A DNA stretch of 60,491 nt from NCBI GenBank assembly GCA_964605705.1, contig CAZSDW010000019.1, forward strand, positions 1 to 60,491, written 5' to 3'. A program made the position numbers and the translations under genes. Of this stretch, positions 16,993-24,862 are shown piece after piece. Below the pieces are notes generated by a model. The model had not been told where the DNA came from. It saw only the letters and a list, made by a program, of their open reading frames with translations, and did no database searches. Position 1 is the first letter of the stretch. Each line of letters starts with the position of its first letter. This DNA is from CAZSDW01 sp964605705 (GTDB lineage: Bacteria; Fidelibacterota; UBA2242).

Positions 16993-17391
16993 ATGAGTTT
17001 ATTAAAGAAAAATGGTGTGCGCGAAGCTGAGATTCCATCAAGTTCATTAGCGGACATTGCATTCCTTATTCTCATTTTCTTTATGGTTGCCACTACCATT
17101 GATATGGATAAGGGGATCGGTATTGTACTGCCTTCTGCCATGGATAGTGAAATCGAGATGTCCAGAAAAAATATTACTAATATTTTGATCGATCCGCGTG
17201 GAACCGTCCTGATGGATGATAAAGAGGTTGAAATTAAAGAGATAAAAGCACTGGTGGAAACCCTGCAGGCGCAGAACCCCAAAATGGTTTTTTCTCTAAA
17301 AGCCCATCCGCGAACCAAATACCGGATCTATATTGAAGTTCTGGATCAGCTGAAACAGGCAAAAACACGTGTGATTTCGATCGCGGAATAG
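16993..17391 (+). CDS. exbD: Biopolymer transporter ExbD (first copy)
   Basis: A 132-residue ExbD/TolR protein with one N-terminal membrane helix (SLADIAFLILIFFMVATTI). The essential Asp is in the ADIAFL motif. A small periplasmic domain follows, containing GTVLMDDKEVEIKEIKALVE and a final KQAKTRVISIAE. It partners ExbB to form the proton-driven stator. It starts 12 bp after exbB and precedes a second, divergent ExbD; two-ExbD operons are common in FCB bacteria. Confidence 0.92.
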   Translation: MSLLKKNGVREAEIPSSSLADIAFLILIFFMVATTIDMDKGIGIVLPSAMDSEIEMSRKNITNILIDPRGTVLMDDKEVEIKEIKALVETLQAQNPKMVFSLKAHPRTKYRIYIEVLDQLKQAKTRVISIAE

Positions 17392-17401
17392 GGAGTAGGG
17401 C

Positions 17402-17806
17402 ATGCGATTCAAGAAAAAAGCAAAGATGAAAATTGCGATTCCAACCGCGTCGATGCCGGATATTGTCTTCATGTTGATTTTCTTTTTCATGGTGTCATCG
17501 GTATTGAGAACCCATGAAGGTTTGGCGATTGTTATGCCAAAAGCCAAGCAGATTGAGAAACTGGAATCCAAGGTTCACGTGACTTATATATGGGTCTCCA
17601 AAGAGGGAATGATTTCAATCGACGGCAGACTTTTCCAGGTGCAGAGCATCCGTAATATCATGTATGAAAAGAGAGTCGCAGACCCCCAGTTGATCGTATC
17701 CATCAGATCGGATGAACTTGTCAACATGGAAATAATCAGTAAGATTCATTTTGAATTGCGACAAGCTGATGCTTTAGCGGTTAATTACTCGACAAGAGCA
17801 ATATAA
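17402..17806 (+). CDS. exbD: Biopolymer transporter ExbD (second copy)
   Basis: A 134-residue paralogue of the preceding protein. The membrane helix carries MPDIVFMLIFFFMVSSV with the conserved Asp; the periplasmic part has ISIDGRLFQVQSIRNIMY and KIHFELRQADALAVNYS. The two copies differ strongly outside the helix, so they probably occupy different places in an ExbB5-ExbD2-like assembly or serve different TonB partners (inference). The gap to the previous gene is 10 bp, and tonB follows after 9 bp. Confidence 0.92.
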   Translation: MRFKKKAKMKIAIPTASMPDIVFMLIFFFMVSSVLRTHEGLAIVMPKAKQIEKLESKVHVTYIWVSKEGMISIDGRLFQVQSIRNIMYEKRVADPQLIVSIRSDELVNMEIISKIHFELRQADALAVNYSTRAI

Positions 17807-17815
17807 GGAAAAACG

Positions 17816-18481
17816 ATGATTTTAAGACAAAATCCGAATGTAAGTCTTAAATTAAAATACCCGCTGGTATTGCGTGTTAGTCTGATTTTCACCCTGCTGG
17901 CGATGGTGGTCATGTTCTCCTCGGTTCCCAGGGGTGGCGCCGGCGAGCGGACCCAAAACGAAATTAGAATTGAAATAGAAACAATCGACATTCCGATTAT
18001 TGAACAGCAGATGGAAGCGGCAAAGCCGCCGTCAAGACCATCGATTCCCATTGAAGTTGATGACGATGAGCTGCTGGATGATGTTACTATCGAGATGAGT
18101 ACCGATATTTCCAACTACGAGGCTTGGGATGCGCCGCCACCACCACCGGAAGAAGACGATGGCGGACCACGTGTACGGTTTATTCCTTATGATGAACCGC
18201 CGGAACCGATTGGTGGATTCGCTGCAATCCAGCGTAATGTCATTTATCCGGAAATCGCCCAGGAAGCCGGAATCGAAGGAACGGTTGTCGTCCAGGCATT
18301 TGTCAATGAGTTTGGTAAAGTCACGGATTGTATTATTCTGAAGGGCGTACCGAATACCGGTCTGGATGAGGCGGCAATCAGCGCCATCAAAAAAACCAAA
18401 TTTAAACCCGCCAAACAGCGCGACAGAAATGTCGGCGTCTATATCTCCATCCCGGTTATTTTCAAATTACAGACGAACTGA
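17816..18481 (+). CDS. tonB: Energy transducer TonB
   Basis: A 221-residue protein with an N-terminal membrane anchor (about 18-36) and a periplasmic acidic and proline-rich linker (KPPSRPSIPIE, APPPPPEEDDGG). A C-terminal TonB domain (about 135-219) has YPEIAQEAGIEGTVVVQAFV and AAISAIKKTKFKPAKQRDRNV. It transmits the ExbB/ExbD-derived force to TonB-dependent receptors, none of which is encoded in this window. A strong hairpin terminator follows 33 bp after the stop. Confidence 0.95.
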   Translation: MILRQNPNVSLKLKYPLVLRVSLIFTLLAMVVMFSSVPRGGAGERTQNEIRIEIETIDIPIIEQQMEAAKPPSRPSIPIEVDDDELLDDVTIEMSTDISNYEAWDAPPPPPEEDDGGPRVRFIPYDEPPEPIGGFAAIQRNVIYPEIAQEAGIEGTVVVQAFVNEFGKVTDCIILKGVPNTGLDEAAISAIKKTKFKPAKQRDRNVGVYISIPVIFKLQTN

Positions 18482-18513
18482 TACAATTTATAAACCGATA
18501 GATTAATATTTTA

Positions 18514-18539
18514 GGGGCTGTTTTTAAACAGCCCTTTTT
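18514..18539 (+). terminator. Rho-independent terminator after tonB
   Basis: A nine-base-pair inverted repeat (GGGCTGTTT at 18515-18523 with AAACAGCCC at 18526-18534) is followed by TTTTT. It faces the exb-tonB operon. On the other strand the T-tract is poor, so the converging operon from 31096 to 18592 is served less well by it. Confidence 0.85.
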
Positions 18540-18591
18540 ATTATGACAAGAAAAGACTAAGCAATCAAAAGATTTCGGGAAGTTAGAATCG

Positions 18592-19491
18592 TTACGGTTG
18601 ATAGGTAATTGTCAGGAAGTGCGGATTGCCCAAACCTTCGGGCATGATTAGATAAGCATAATCAAAAGAAAATTTTTCGAGATGAATCCCGAAACCGAAC
18701 GATTCGCGATTGACACTGCCAACATGTTCGAAGCCACCCCGAAAGGTCAGGAGTTCCCGGTATCTCATTTCGGCACCCACCTGAGCTGTGGCTTCATCTG
18801 AGGCTAAATTCGAACGGAGATTCAAGCCAATCGAACCGTTTATATTATTTCCTTCAAAAAGTTCCGGTCGAACAATCCCGATGGTGATGGATGATGGCAG
18901 TTTATTGGCGCTGTTCCGGGATTCGAGAAACCCGACATTTTGTAAACTGACAGAAATATCCAGCATACTCGGAGCGCTCCAGCGTCCAGCCAGATCGAAA
19001 GCAAAGCCCCGGTCCGAAAATGTGTAAAGATGTTCGTAAAGGAATTTTGTCGTAGCGCCGATTTCAACTTTTTTCAGAGGCGACCAGGTATAAGCGGCGG
19101 CAATCGCGACATATTGAGGTTCCACACTGGCTGCCGGTTCATCGCTTGGGTAGTCACGAATTTCGACCCCGGGAATGCGCACATGATTGACACCAAAACC
19201 GATCGAGGATTTTTTAAATGGAACCGATATTGCCAAAGCGTCTATTTTAATATCGGAAAACCAGAAATGGTGTGACAGCGCGAGAGTTGTTTTGGGATTT
19301 TTAGTGCCGATGGGATTTTCGAAAATCGAGAGTGGGGACTGACTGGATTGAGAGAAAACCCGCATTGTCGCAGCAGACTGTGCTGAAGCCGGTAGTTGCA
19401 GGAATATCATCCCGCCGTTTTGCAGCTCGGCGCTGGCAGTTACAGTGAACAAAAAGAAAAAAATGGAAGATTGAAAATATCTGAATTTCAT
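18592..19491 (-). CDS. PorV/PorQ-family outer-membrane barrel (last gene of T9SS operon)
   Basis: A 299-residue barrel with a signal peptide ending ASA before ELQNGG. The mature N-terminus has the family pattern GGMIFLQLPASAQSAATM...SIFENPIG, similar to the Asn-Pro turn after the first strand in PorV/PorQ proteins. Alternating beta strands run to a C-terminal aromatic-rich end (HFLTITYQP). PorV is the SprA-associated shuttle that hands T9SS substrates to the cell surface; PorQ takes part in attachment. Which role applies here cannot be decided. It lies 9 bp behind a second family member; AAGG precedes the ATG. Mature position +1 is Glu. Confidence 0.75.
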   Translation of the reverse strand: MKFRYFQSSIFFFLFTVTASAELQNGGMIFLQLPASAQSAATMRVFSQSSQSPLSIFENPIGTKNPKTTLALSHHFWFSDIKIDALAISVPFKKSSIGFGVNHVRIPGVEIRDYPSDEPAASVEPQYVAIAAAYTWSPLKKVEIGATTKFLYEHLYTFSDRGFAFDLAGRWSAPSMLDISVSLQNVGFLESRNSANKLPSSITIGIVRPELFEGNNINGSIGLNLRSNLASDEATAQVGAEMRYRELLTFRGGFEHVGSVNRESFGFGIHLEKFSFDYAYLIMPEGLGNPHFLTITYQP

Positions 19492-19500
19492 ATGATAACC

Positions 19501-20436
19501 TTAGAATTTAAATTCCCATGAAAACACATGGGTGTGACCCTCGCCAACAAGTCCAATTAACGCACTGTAATCGATTCTGGTTTGAATATTTTTGATAAAT
19601 CCGTATTCCAGACCGGCGCCAAAAGTGGGATTAATATTATCCATTCCCATTCGTAGAAAGAGAATATCATTGAATAAATACTCTCCGCCAAAGTGGACCC
19701 GGTAATCATCTTTATCTGAGAACTCAACGTCTCCGGAAAACGTGAAAAGAGATTCGTATTTATATGCAAGTCCAATCTTTAAAATCTGGGGAAAAGTGTC
19801 CGTATAATTACCACCATATTCATTAAACAGATCCTGGGTGTTCCAGGTGTAGCCGGCACCGATGTCTTTTAATTGTATGCCGAGCGTGATTCGGTCCAAA
19901 GGTTTCAAAATGATACCAATATCAAATCCCAGACCATTACCGGTCAGTTCCACCAGCTGATGCTGCAGAATTTTGAAGTTGAGACCAATCGAAAACCACG
20001 GTTGGAATGCGTTTGAAAAGGACAGGTAAATCACATTTTCACCGGTGTTATAAATTTCATCCGGTTCGCCGGTGAATGTGCGCCCCTGAATATTACTGAC
20101 CCCGGCGTGCATCCAGCCCACTGCAATACCGGCGGTTGGCTTTAATGGAAAAGCGACTCCCATATAATGTAACTGTCGATCAAGACTGAGAAAATAGTAA
20201 GTCAGAGACAGGTGTTTTTCCTTTAAATAGGACAAACCGGCAGGATTATAATAGCTGGCGAAACCATTCTCGCTGTCCGCGACACCGGAATTGCCCATCG
20301 CCAATGCCCGGGCACCCAGACCCATCCGCAAAAAGGACCCGGCATAACCGCCGTTATCACCGGTCATTGCCGAAATTGTGGCGCTTGTACAAAGCAGAAA
20401 GATCAAGATATGTTTTACGAATTTCATTGGCATCAT
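19501..20436 (-). CDS. PorV/PorQ-family outer-membrane protein
   Basis: A 311-residue barrel. After a signal peptide (cleavage probably behind ISA) comes the hallmark GGYAGSFLRMGLGARALAMGNSGVA, then YYNPAGLSYL, which is the standard N-terminal signature of PorV/PorQ (UPF0164-like) proteins. The remainder is amphipathic beta strand and ends in SWEFKF, a typical barrel terminus. The start codons ATG-ATG at 20436/20433 overlap the stop of the Asp-box protein gene, so translation is coupled. In Bacteroidota PorV blocks and assists the SprA translocon; encoding it in the same operon as sprA agrees with such a role. Confidence 0.85.
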   Translation of the reverse strand: MMPMKFVKHILIFLLCTSATISAMTGDNGGYAGSFLRMGLGARALAMGNSGVADSENGFASYYNPAGLSYLKEKHLSLTYYFLSLDRQLHYMGVAFPLKPTAGIAVGWMHAGVSNIQGRTFTGEPDEIYNTGENVIYLSFSNAFQPWFSIGLNFKILQHQLVELTGNGLGFDIGIILKPLDRITLGIQLKDIGAGYTWNTQDLFNEYGGNYTDTFPQILKIGLAYKYESLFTFSGDVEFSDKDDYRVHFGGEYLFNDILFLRMGMDNINPTFGAGLEYGFIKNIQTRIDYSALIGLVGEGHTHVFSWEFKF

Positions 20437-22031
20437 TTAATGACGATCAGTTTTGTCCAGTAAGATGTTTCTATCAAGTCATCTTTTATGGTCAGTTTGC
20501 AAAAATAAGTGCCGTTAGCGACTAGGTGACCGGCGGAATTTCTACCATTCCAAACCAGGGCATTATCACCGATATGTTCGATGTCTGCGAATTCATCGGT
20601 ATAGACCCGGTCCATGGCAAAGTCGAAGACTTCCAGTTTTACCGATGCAGGATTTTCTATGTAGTACTGAATTCGAACATGACCATCACCACGGGACACA
20701 TTGTGAAAGTTTGGCGCAAAAGGGTTGGGAAAGGCATAAATGCCCGGCTGATCTGAATCGGAAGCTGAGCGATGCTGTTGATAGATCGTCCAGGCAGAAC
20801 CATCGTTACTGGTCGTGGCAATACCGTCGGATGTCCCCAACCACAGGTAAGGAGTATATTTATTCGGCTCAAGGGCCGCGGCATAGACATCCTCGGAATA
20901 AATAAAGCGGTTGTTGTATTCATCTTTCATTGGATCATAGAGCGCCCAGTTTTCACCGTCAACGGATTTGAACAATCCATGTTCAGTGCAGACATAGGCG
21001 ATTTCATTGTGAAATGCAAAACCATAGACACGTTCACCGATCAGTGTGCGGGTCCAGGTCAAGCCGCTGTCAGTGGTTTTATTGACACCCCGGACTTCAG
21101 AACTGCCTTCAGCGGTCAGAGCGCCGACCCAGATCGTCTCTTTACCATTGTAAAATTGTCTTGCAATGGATATGATAAAATTGCCGGAGAGATTCGAATT
21201 CTGGGCATTAAACTTTTGCCAGCGAATGCATTCGTCATTCGTCGGATCGATAATTCCTAAATTGATTCCGTCGGCTGTCCCAACCCAGAGCGTATCGCCA
21301 TACGAAAGTACGCTGAAACCTTTATGATTATGATTACCACTAGCCTGAATAGCAGGGTCCTGCGGATTGATTTCAAAGTCGATTTTGTCGGAACAAAGCA
21401 ACATATCCAGATCATCGGTCGGCAATGGAATACCTTCCCAGCTTGCGCCAAAATTTTTACTGCGGCGCAAGCCGCCTGCCCAGCTGGTAATATAGACGAT
21501 AGTATCGCTATTCTGTTCACTGACGGAGATATCCCAGGTGGTATTATTTATCGGGGTTTTGATTGCCAGAAATGCAACCGTATCGCCATTCCAGGGCTGA
21601 AATTTATAATTGCCCGCAACAGTATCGATTGGTTGTGGAATGTAGGTCCAGTTTTCACCCCTGTTTTTTGAATAAGCAAGTCCGCCCCCGGTCTGCAATT
21701 CACCTTCGACGGTCAGTGAATCAAAAACGCCGGCGATCCAGATGACATTTCCCAGAGTAGCAATGGCAGAGATTCCACCTCTTGGGATATTATTTTCTCC
21801 GCGGTAATAACTATAGAAACTGCCCCCCAGATCTTCCGTTTTACTTAATCCGCCACCGGTAGCAAACCAGACAAGTGAATCATCCTGGAACTCGATTTGA
21901 GTAATTCCATTGCTGCCGAGTCCTTCATACACAACCGTAGAGTCATTTAAAAATGGTTTTGACAAACGAAAAGCCTGTCCATAACAGAGCAGCGATAAAG
22001 TAATAATTAACAGGATAACTTTTTTTATCAT
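20433..22031 (-). CDS. Secreted Asp-box (BNR) beta-propeller protein with T9SS/FlgD-like C-terminal domain
   Basis: A 532-residue secreted protein. Signal peptide cleavage is likely behind CYG, leaving Gln at +1. At least six Asp-box-like turns are visible: SKTEDLGGSF, SKNRGENWTYI, SKNFGASWEGI, NKTTDSGLTWTR, KSVDGENWALY and TTSNDGSAWTIY, giving a sialidase-like beta-propeller. No catalytic sialidase residues were identified. The last 90 residues (VRIQYYIENPASVKLEVFDFAMDR, then LVWNGRNSAGHLVANGTYFCKL) match FlgD-Ig/T9SS type A-like sorting domains. The protein is therefore a plausible passenger or accessory of the SprA system encoded upstream. It overlaps neighbours by four bases on both sides (ATGA). 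Confidence 0.85.
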   Translation of the reverse strand: MIKKVILLIITLSLLCYGQAFRLSKPFLNDSTVVYEGLGSNGITQIEFQDDSLVWFATGGGLSKTEDLGGSFYSYYRGENNIPRGGISAIATLGNVIWIAGVFDSLTVEGELQTGGGLAYSKNRGENWTYIPQPIDTVAGNYKFQPWNGDTVAFLAIKTPINNTTWDISVSEQNSDTIVYITSWAGGLRRSKNFGASWEGIPLPTDDLDMLLCSDKIDFEINPQDPAIQASGNHNHKGFSVLSYGDTLWVGTADGINLGIIDPTNDECIRWQKFNAQNSNLSGNFIISIARQFYNGKETIWVGALTAEGSSEVRGVNKTTDSGLTWTRTLIGERVYGFAFHNEIAYVCTEHGLFKSVDGENWALYDPMKDEYNNRFIYSEDVYAAALEPNKYTPYLWLGTSDGIATTSNDGSAWTIYQQHRSASDSDQPGIYAFPNPFAPNFHNVSRGDGHVRIQYYIENPASVKLEVFDFAMDRVYTDEFADIEHIGDNALVWNGRNSAGHLVANGTYFCKLTIKDDLIETSYWTKLIVIK

Positions 22032-23101
22032 GGGATAATCCGGAATTCCGCATCGCTGTCATCGCTACGGTTGGAATGTTTAGTATCGGTGATTTTGACT
22101 TTACAATGGGCAGCATCGCCCAGTGGATAGGGAACCGCCCATTCATAGGATTTTGTGGCGGCAAAAACCGTATCGATCGTTTCGTAATAAGGTGAGCTGG
22201 CATTGGCGTTTATTGTATATTCCAGGGCGACTTTGTTGACATAGGCGCTTTCCCAGGTGATGGTATAGTATTCATAAGGTCGCAAAGTGTCAGCGATATT
22301 TGGGGTAAGCAGGTGAATGCCGGGATTTGTGACGGTCGCTTCCAGAATGTCACTGGCAGCGCCATGAATATCCTCCGCAATAAAATAAAACGTAAAAAGT
22401 CCCTGCCGGATACTATTGGCGTCCGTCAGAATGTGGGTTGTGTAGATGCCGTCATTGGCGATTTCATCCTGGTGATATTGGTCCGGGCGACCATTATCGA
22501 CAAGTTCATAATCGTCGGTTTTACTGCCGTCGGGTCGCATCACCGTGAATGTGACACTGGCGATGTCTGCCGGTCCCTGGGGGTCAGTTGCCCGGACTTT
22601 GAACCTGACCAGATCTCCTTTTTCAAAACTGGTAGGGACTTCGATTAAAAAGATTTCCGGTGGGCTGTTGGGAGCGACTATAGTCGCCTGACTTTCGATT
22701 TCACTGCTGTTATTATCAATGTCAAAAGCCTGAACGATGACCCGGAAATAGCCCTCGTTGTTTCCAAGGTCAGTGGAATCAAGCAGGTATGAAAAGACAT
22801 TGTCATCTTTAATAATGTCAAACGGCGGTCCACTATTAAAAAGTACGCCATCCAGAAAAGAGGTCTCATTGACCGCGCCAACCGAATCTTTGCGAAAAAG
22901 ATGAAAAGGCACAGATAGAATTGTTTCAATTCCCTGGGGATCTTTAACTTCCGCAGCGATGAAGAGGGATTTATTCAGCTGCGAGTAATTTAGTGAGACG
23001 GATTCTATGACAGGATCTTTCAAAAGCTCTTCCTGCGTCGTGTTCAGGCAGGAGACGCTAAGCAATAAAAGAGTGATGGGGAATAGAAGTTTTGTTTTCA
23101 T
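22028..23101 (-). CDS. Multidomain surface lipoprotein with Ig-like domains
   Basis: A 357-residue lipoprotein (signal ending LLSVSC). Two or three beta-sandwich domains follow. The middle ones resemble calcium-type or cadherin-like Ig domains (VRATDPQGPADIASVTFTV, ANDGIYTTHI). The last has LRPYEYYTITWESAYVNKVALEYTIN, the Kre9/Knh1-like Ig domain common on FCB surface proteins. The same last-domain type appears inside the symporter at 58372-60339. No enzyme motif is seen. It sits one base after prmA and overlaps the propeller gene by ATGA, so it belongs to the T9SS operon and may be an exported or cell-surface accessory. Confidence 0.75.
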   Translation of the reverse strand: MKTKLLFPITLLLLSVSCLNTTQEELLKDPVIESVSLNYSQLNKSLFIAAEVKDPQGIETILSVPFHLFRKDSVGAVNETSFLDGVLFNSGPPFDIIKDDNVFSYLLDSTDLGNNEGYFRVIVQAFDIDNNSSEIESQATIVAPNSPPEIFLIEVPTSFEKGDLVRFKVRATDPQGPADIASVTFTVMRPDGSKTDDYELVDNGRPDQYHQDEIANDGIYTTHILTDANSIRQGLFTFYFIAEDIHGAASDILEATVTNPGIHLLTPNIADTLRPYEYYTITWESAYVNKVALEYTINANASSPYYETIDTVFAATKSYEWAVPYPLGDAAHCKVKITDTKHSNRSDDSDAEFRIIP

Positions 23102-23102
23102 A

Positions 23103-23975
23103 TCAGGCTGTCACCAGGGCGACCCATTCGTTTTGAAACATCTCCTCTTTGAAAATCAACCCGTAATTTAGCACTTTCGATTTAAACATGGCATATTCAT
23201 CTTTTAATATTCCGGTGAAGATACAAGGCGGAATCTTACCGTATTTATGCATATTTTTAAGTAGCGTCAGATTCGGCGTCCTTTCGATATTGCTGAGAAC
23301 AAAATCAACGTCGTATTGGTCATGTTTCGTGATATCGCCGATTTTAAGACTGAAACGGTCATGAATATTATTAAGTTCCATATGCTCGTGGAAGTTGCCT
23401 GCCACATCCGGATCAATATCCCAGGCTTCAACGAAACTGGCGCCGAGCTTCAGTGCTGCAATGGATAAAATTCCACTGCCACAACCGGCATCTAGAATAA
23501 CCATTCCCGGCTCAATATATTTTTCTATCAGCCGCAATGCCATCTGGGTTGTTGGATGAGTGCCGGTACCAAAAGCCATTCCCGGTTTGATTGCAATTTG
23601 GATCTTTTCAGTTCCCCGGTAATCCTGCCAGTGCGGGTAGATGGCAAGATTAGGGCTTATCCTGATCGGTTGAAAATATTTCTGCCAGTTCAGGTGCCAG
23701 TCTTCATTGACAATCGAATCCTGCTGATACTTGATTGTAACGTTGGAAAATGAAGCCAGAATTCCCGGTATTTCACGTTCGATCTCTGTTGCTTTATCGT
23801 AGGGGAAAAAAGCTTCGATGTTATCCTCGTTTTCAATCATTCCCAGGCAGGCAAGCTCATCGATAAATGCCATGAGCAATTCGGAATCATAATCGCCCTT
23901 CCAGAACCGATAGCGCAGCCATTTTTGTTCGATGTTAATCGTTACCCCCCCGGTTTTGTTCGTAGATATAGTCAT
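23103..23975 (-). CDS. prmA: Ribosomal protein L11 methyltransferase
   Basis: SAM-dependent methyltransferase that trimethylates ribosomal protein L11. Landmarks are the substrate-loop FGTGTHPTTQMALRLI, the SAM motif DAGCGSGILSIAALKLGA, acidic DIDPD and the catalytic-loop FVLSNIERTPNLTLL. At about 290 residues it has normal family length. Start: the longest frame begins at 23993, but ATG 23975 has AGG at proper distance and is preferred. Even this overlaps the upstream cyclase gene by 41 bp across a run of seven G, and homologues often begin just behind that point, so a still later non-ATG start is possible. A housekeeping gene inside a T9SS operon is unexpected. Confidence 0.9.
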   Translation of the reverse strand: MTISTNKTGGVTINIEQKWLRYRFWKGDYDSELLMAFIDELACLGMIENEDNIEAFFPYDKATEIEREIPGILASFSNVTIKYQQDSIVNEDWHLNWQKYFQPIRISPNLAIYPHWQDYRGTEKIQIAIKPGMAFGTGTHPTTQMALRLIEKYIEPGMVILDAGCGSGILSIAALKLGASFVEAWDIDPDVAGNFHEHMELNNIHDRFSLKIGDITKHDQYDVDFVLSNIERTPNLTLLKNMHKYGKIPPCIFTGILKDEYAMFKSKVLNYGLIFKEEMFQNEWVALVTA

Positions 23976-24861
23976 AGAGGACCTGTCCGACAATTTCCAG
24001 GCTGTGGGCGCTGCACTTATCCGGTGTGTCCTGAATGGTGTGCCAATAGTTCTGATAGCGGTTGGGGTAGTGAAAATCGATCAGATCCACTGAGGGTATG
24101 TCGGCATGCTGAATTAGCATAACATGATCATCATAAATATAAGAGTCAAAACGGTGCTGAAACTCGGAATAGCCGCGGTTTTTCGCAATATTCCACAACT
24201 CCTTTACCAGGGCGGGGTGACTGCTGTAGGAATTCCGTTCGATCGGAATGGAAAGGTCTTTATCGCCGATCATATCAAGTATTATAGCTTCGGCGGGTTT
24301 TGGAATGGGCAGGTTCTTGGCAAAGTATTCGGAACCCATGCAATAATATTCAAGAGAGCCGGAGTAGCCGTAGTCCTCGCCATCAAAAAGCACCAGATAA
24401 ATCGCCCGGGACGGGTGTCGTCCGGATAAAATTTCTGCCAGTTGCATCAGGACAGCTACGCCGCTGGCGCCGTCATTTGCTCCCAGGATCGGTTGGTTGC
24501 GATTGTTGGGATTCGGATCATGATCAGCCCGCGGTCGGGTATCCCAGTGCGCGCCGATAAGCAAAGGATTTCTGGCATTCGTATTAAAACCGGCAATGAT
24601 GTTTGTGAAGGTGAAAGTAATATTGTCAATGGGAATTTCCCGGTCAAATACCTGATGGATTACCGTGTCAGCCAGGGGACTGAAAAAATCAGTGTAATAT
24701 TTTATTGCTTCTTCATGACCGCGGGAACCGGGATTCCGATAGCCGATATCGCACTGTTCGACTAAATATTGAAAGGCTTTTTCAGCATCAAATACCGGTT
24801 GTGGACTGTTGCAGCTGCTAATGAGTAGAAGGATAACTGACAGGATCGTTTTTTTTACCAT
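23935..24861 (-). CDS. Glutaminyl-peptide cyclotransferase-like lipoprotein (M28 fold)
   Basis: Start set at the ATG ending at 24861 (MVKKTILSVILLLISSC), preceded by GAGG at good spacing; a longer frame has no supporting features. The 308-residue lipoprotein has an M28 zinc-hydrolase fold: LLIGAHWDTRPRADHD, ILGANDGASGVAVLMQLAE, LFDGEDYG, IILDMIGD, DDHVMLIQHADIPSVDLI and NYWHTIQDTPDK. The combination GAHWD...GANDGASGV...WHT..D is that of bacterial glutaminyl cyclases such as the Porphyromonas enzyme, which convert N-terminal Gln to pyroglutamate, rather than of aminopeptidases. Being directly downstream of sprA, with many Gln+1 secreted proteins nearby, supports the cyclase role. A M28 aminopeptidase remains possible. 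Confidence 0.82.
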   Translation of the reverse strand: MVKKTILSVILLLISSCNSPQPVFDAEKAFQYLVEQCDIGYRNPGSRGHEEAIKYYTDFFSPLADTVIHQVFDREIPIDNITFTFTNIIAGFNTNARNPLLIGAHWDTRPRADHDPNPNNRNQPILGANDGASGVAVLMQLAEILSGRHPSRAIYLVLFDGEDYGYSGSLEYYCMGSEYFAKNLPIPKPAEAIILDMIGDKDLSIPIERNSYSSHPALVKELWNIAKNRGYSEFQHRFDSYIYDDHVMLIQHADIPSVDLIDFHYPNRYQNYWHTIQDTPDKCSAHSLEIVGQVLYDYIYEQNRGGND

Positions 24862-24862
24862 T

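Noticed and set aside
18540..18591. Terminator for the minus-strand T9SS operon
   Set aside because: The hairpin at 18514-18539 read on the minus strand is not followed by a T run, and no other stem lies between it and the last gene.
20772..21260. 162-codon plus-strand frame opposite the Asp-box propeller gene
   Set aside because: The minus-strand protein carries repeated Asp-box motifs through this stretch and overlaps its neighbours properly; the plus frame lacks a ribosome site and domain.
23945..23951. Phase-variable G tract switching the cyclase or prmA
   Set aside because: The tract has only seven bases and lies at the very end of the cyclase gene; slippage would hardly change it. Kept only as a possible assembly issue.
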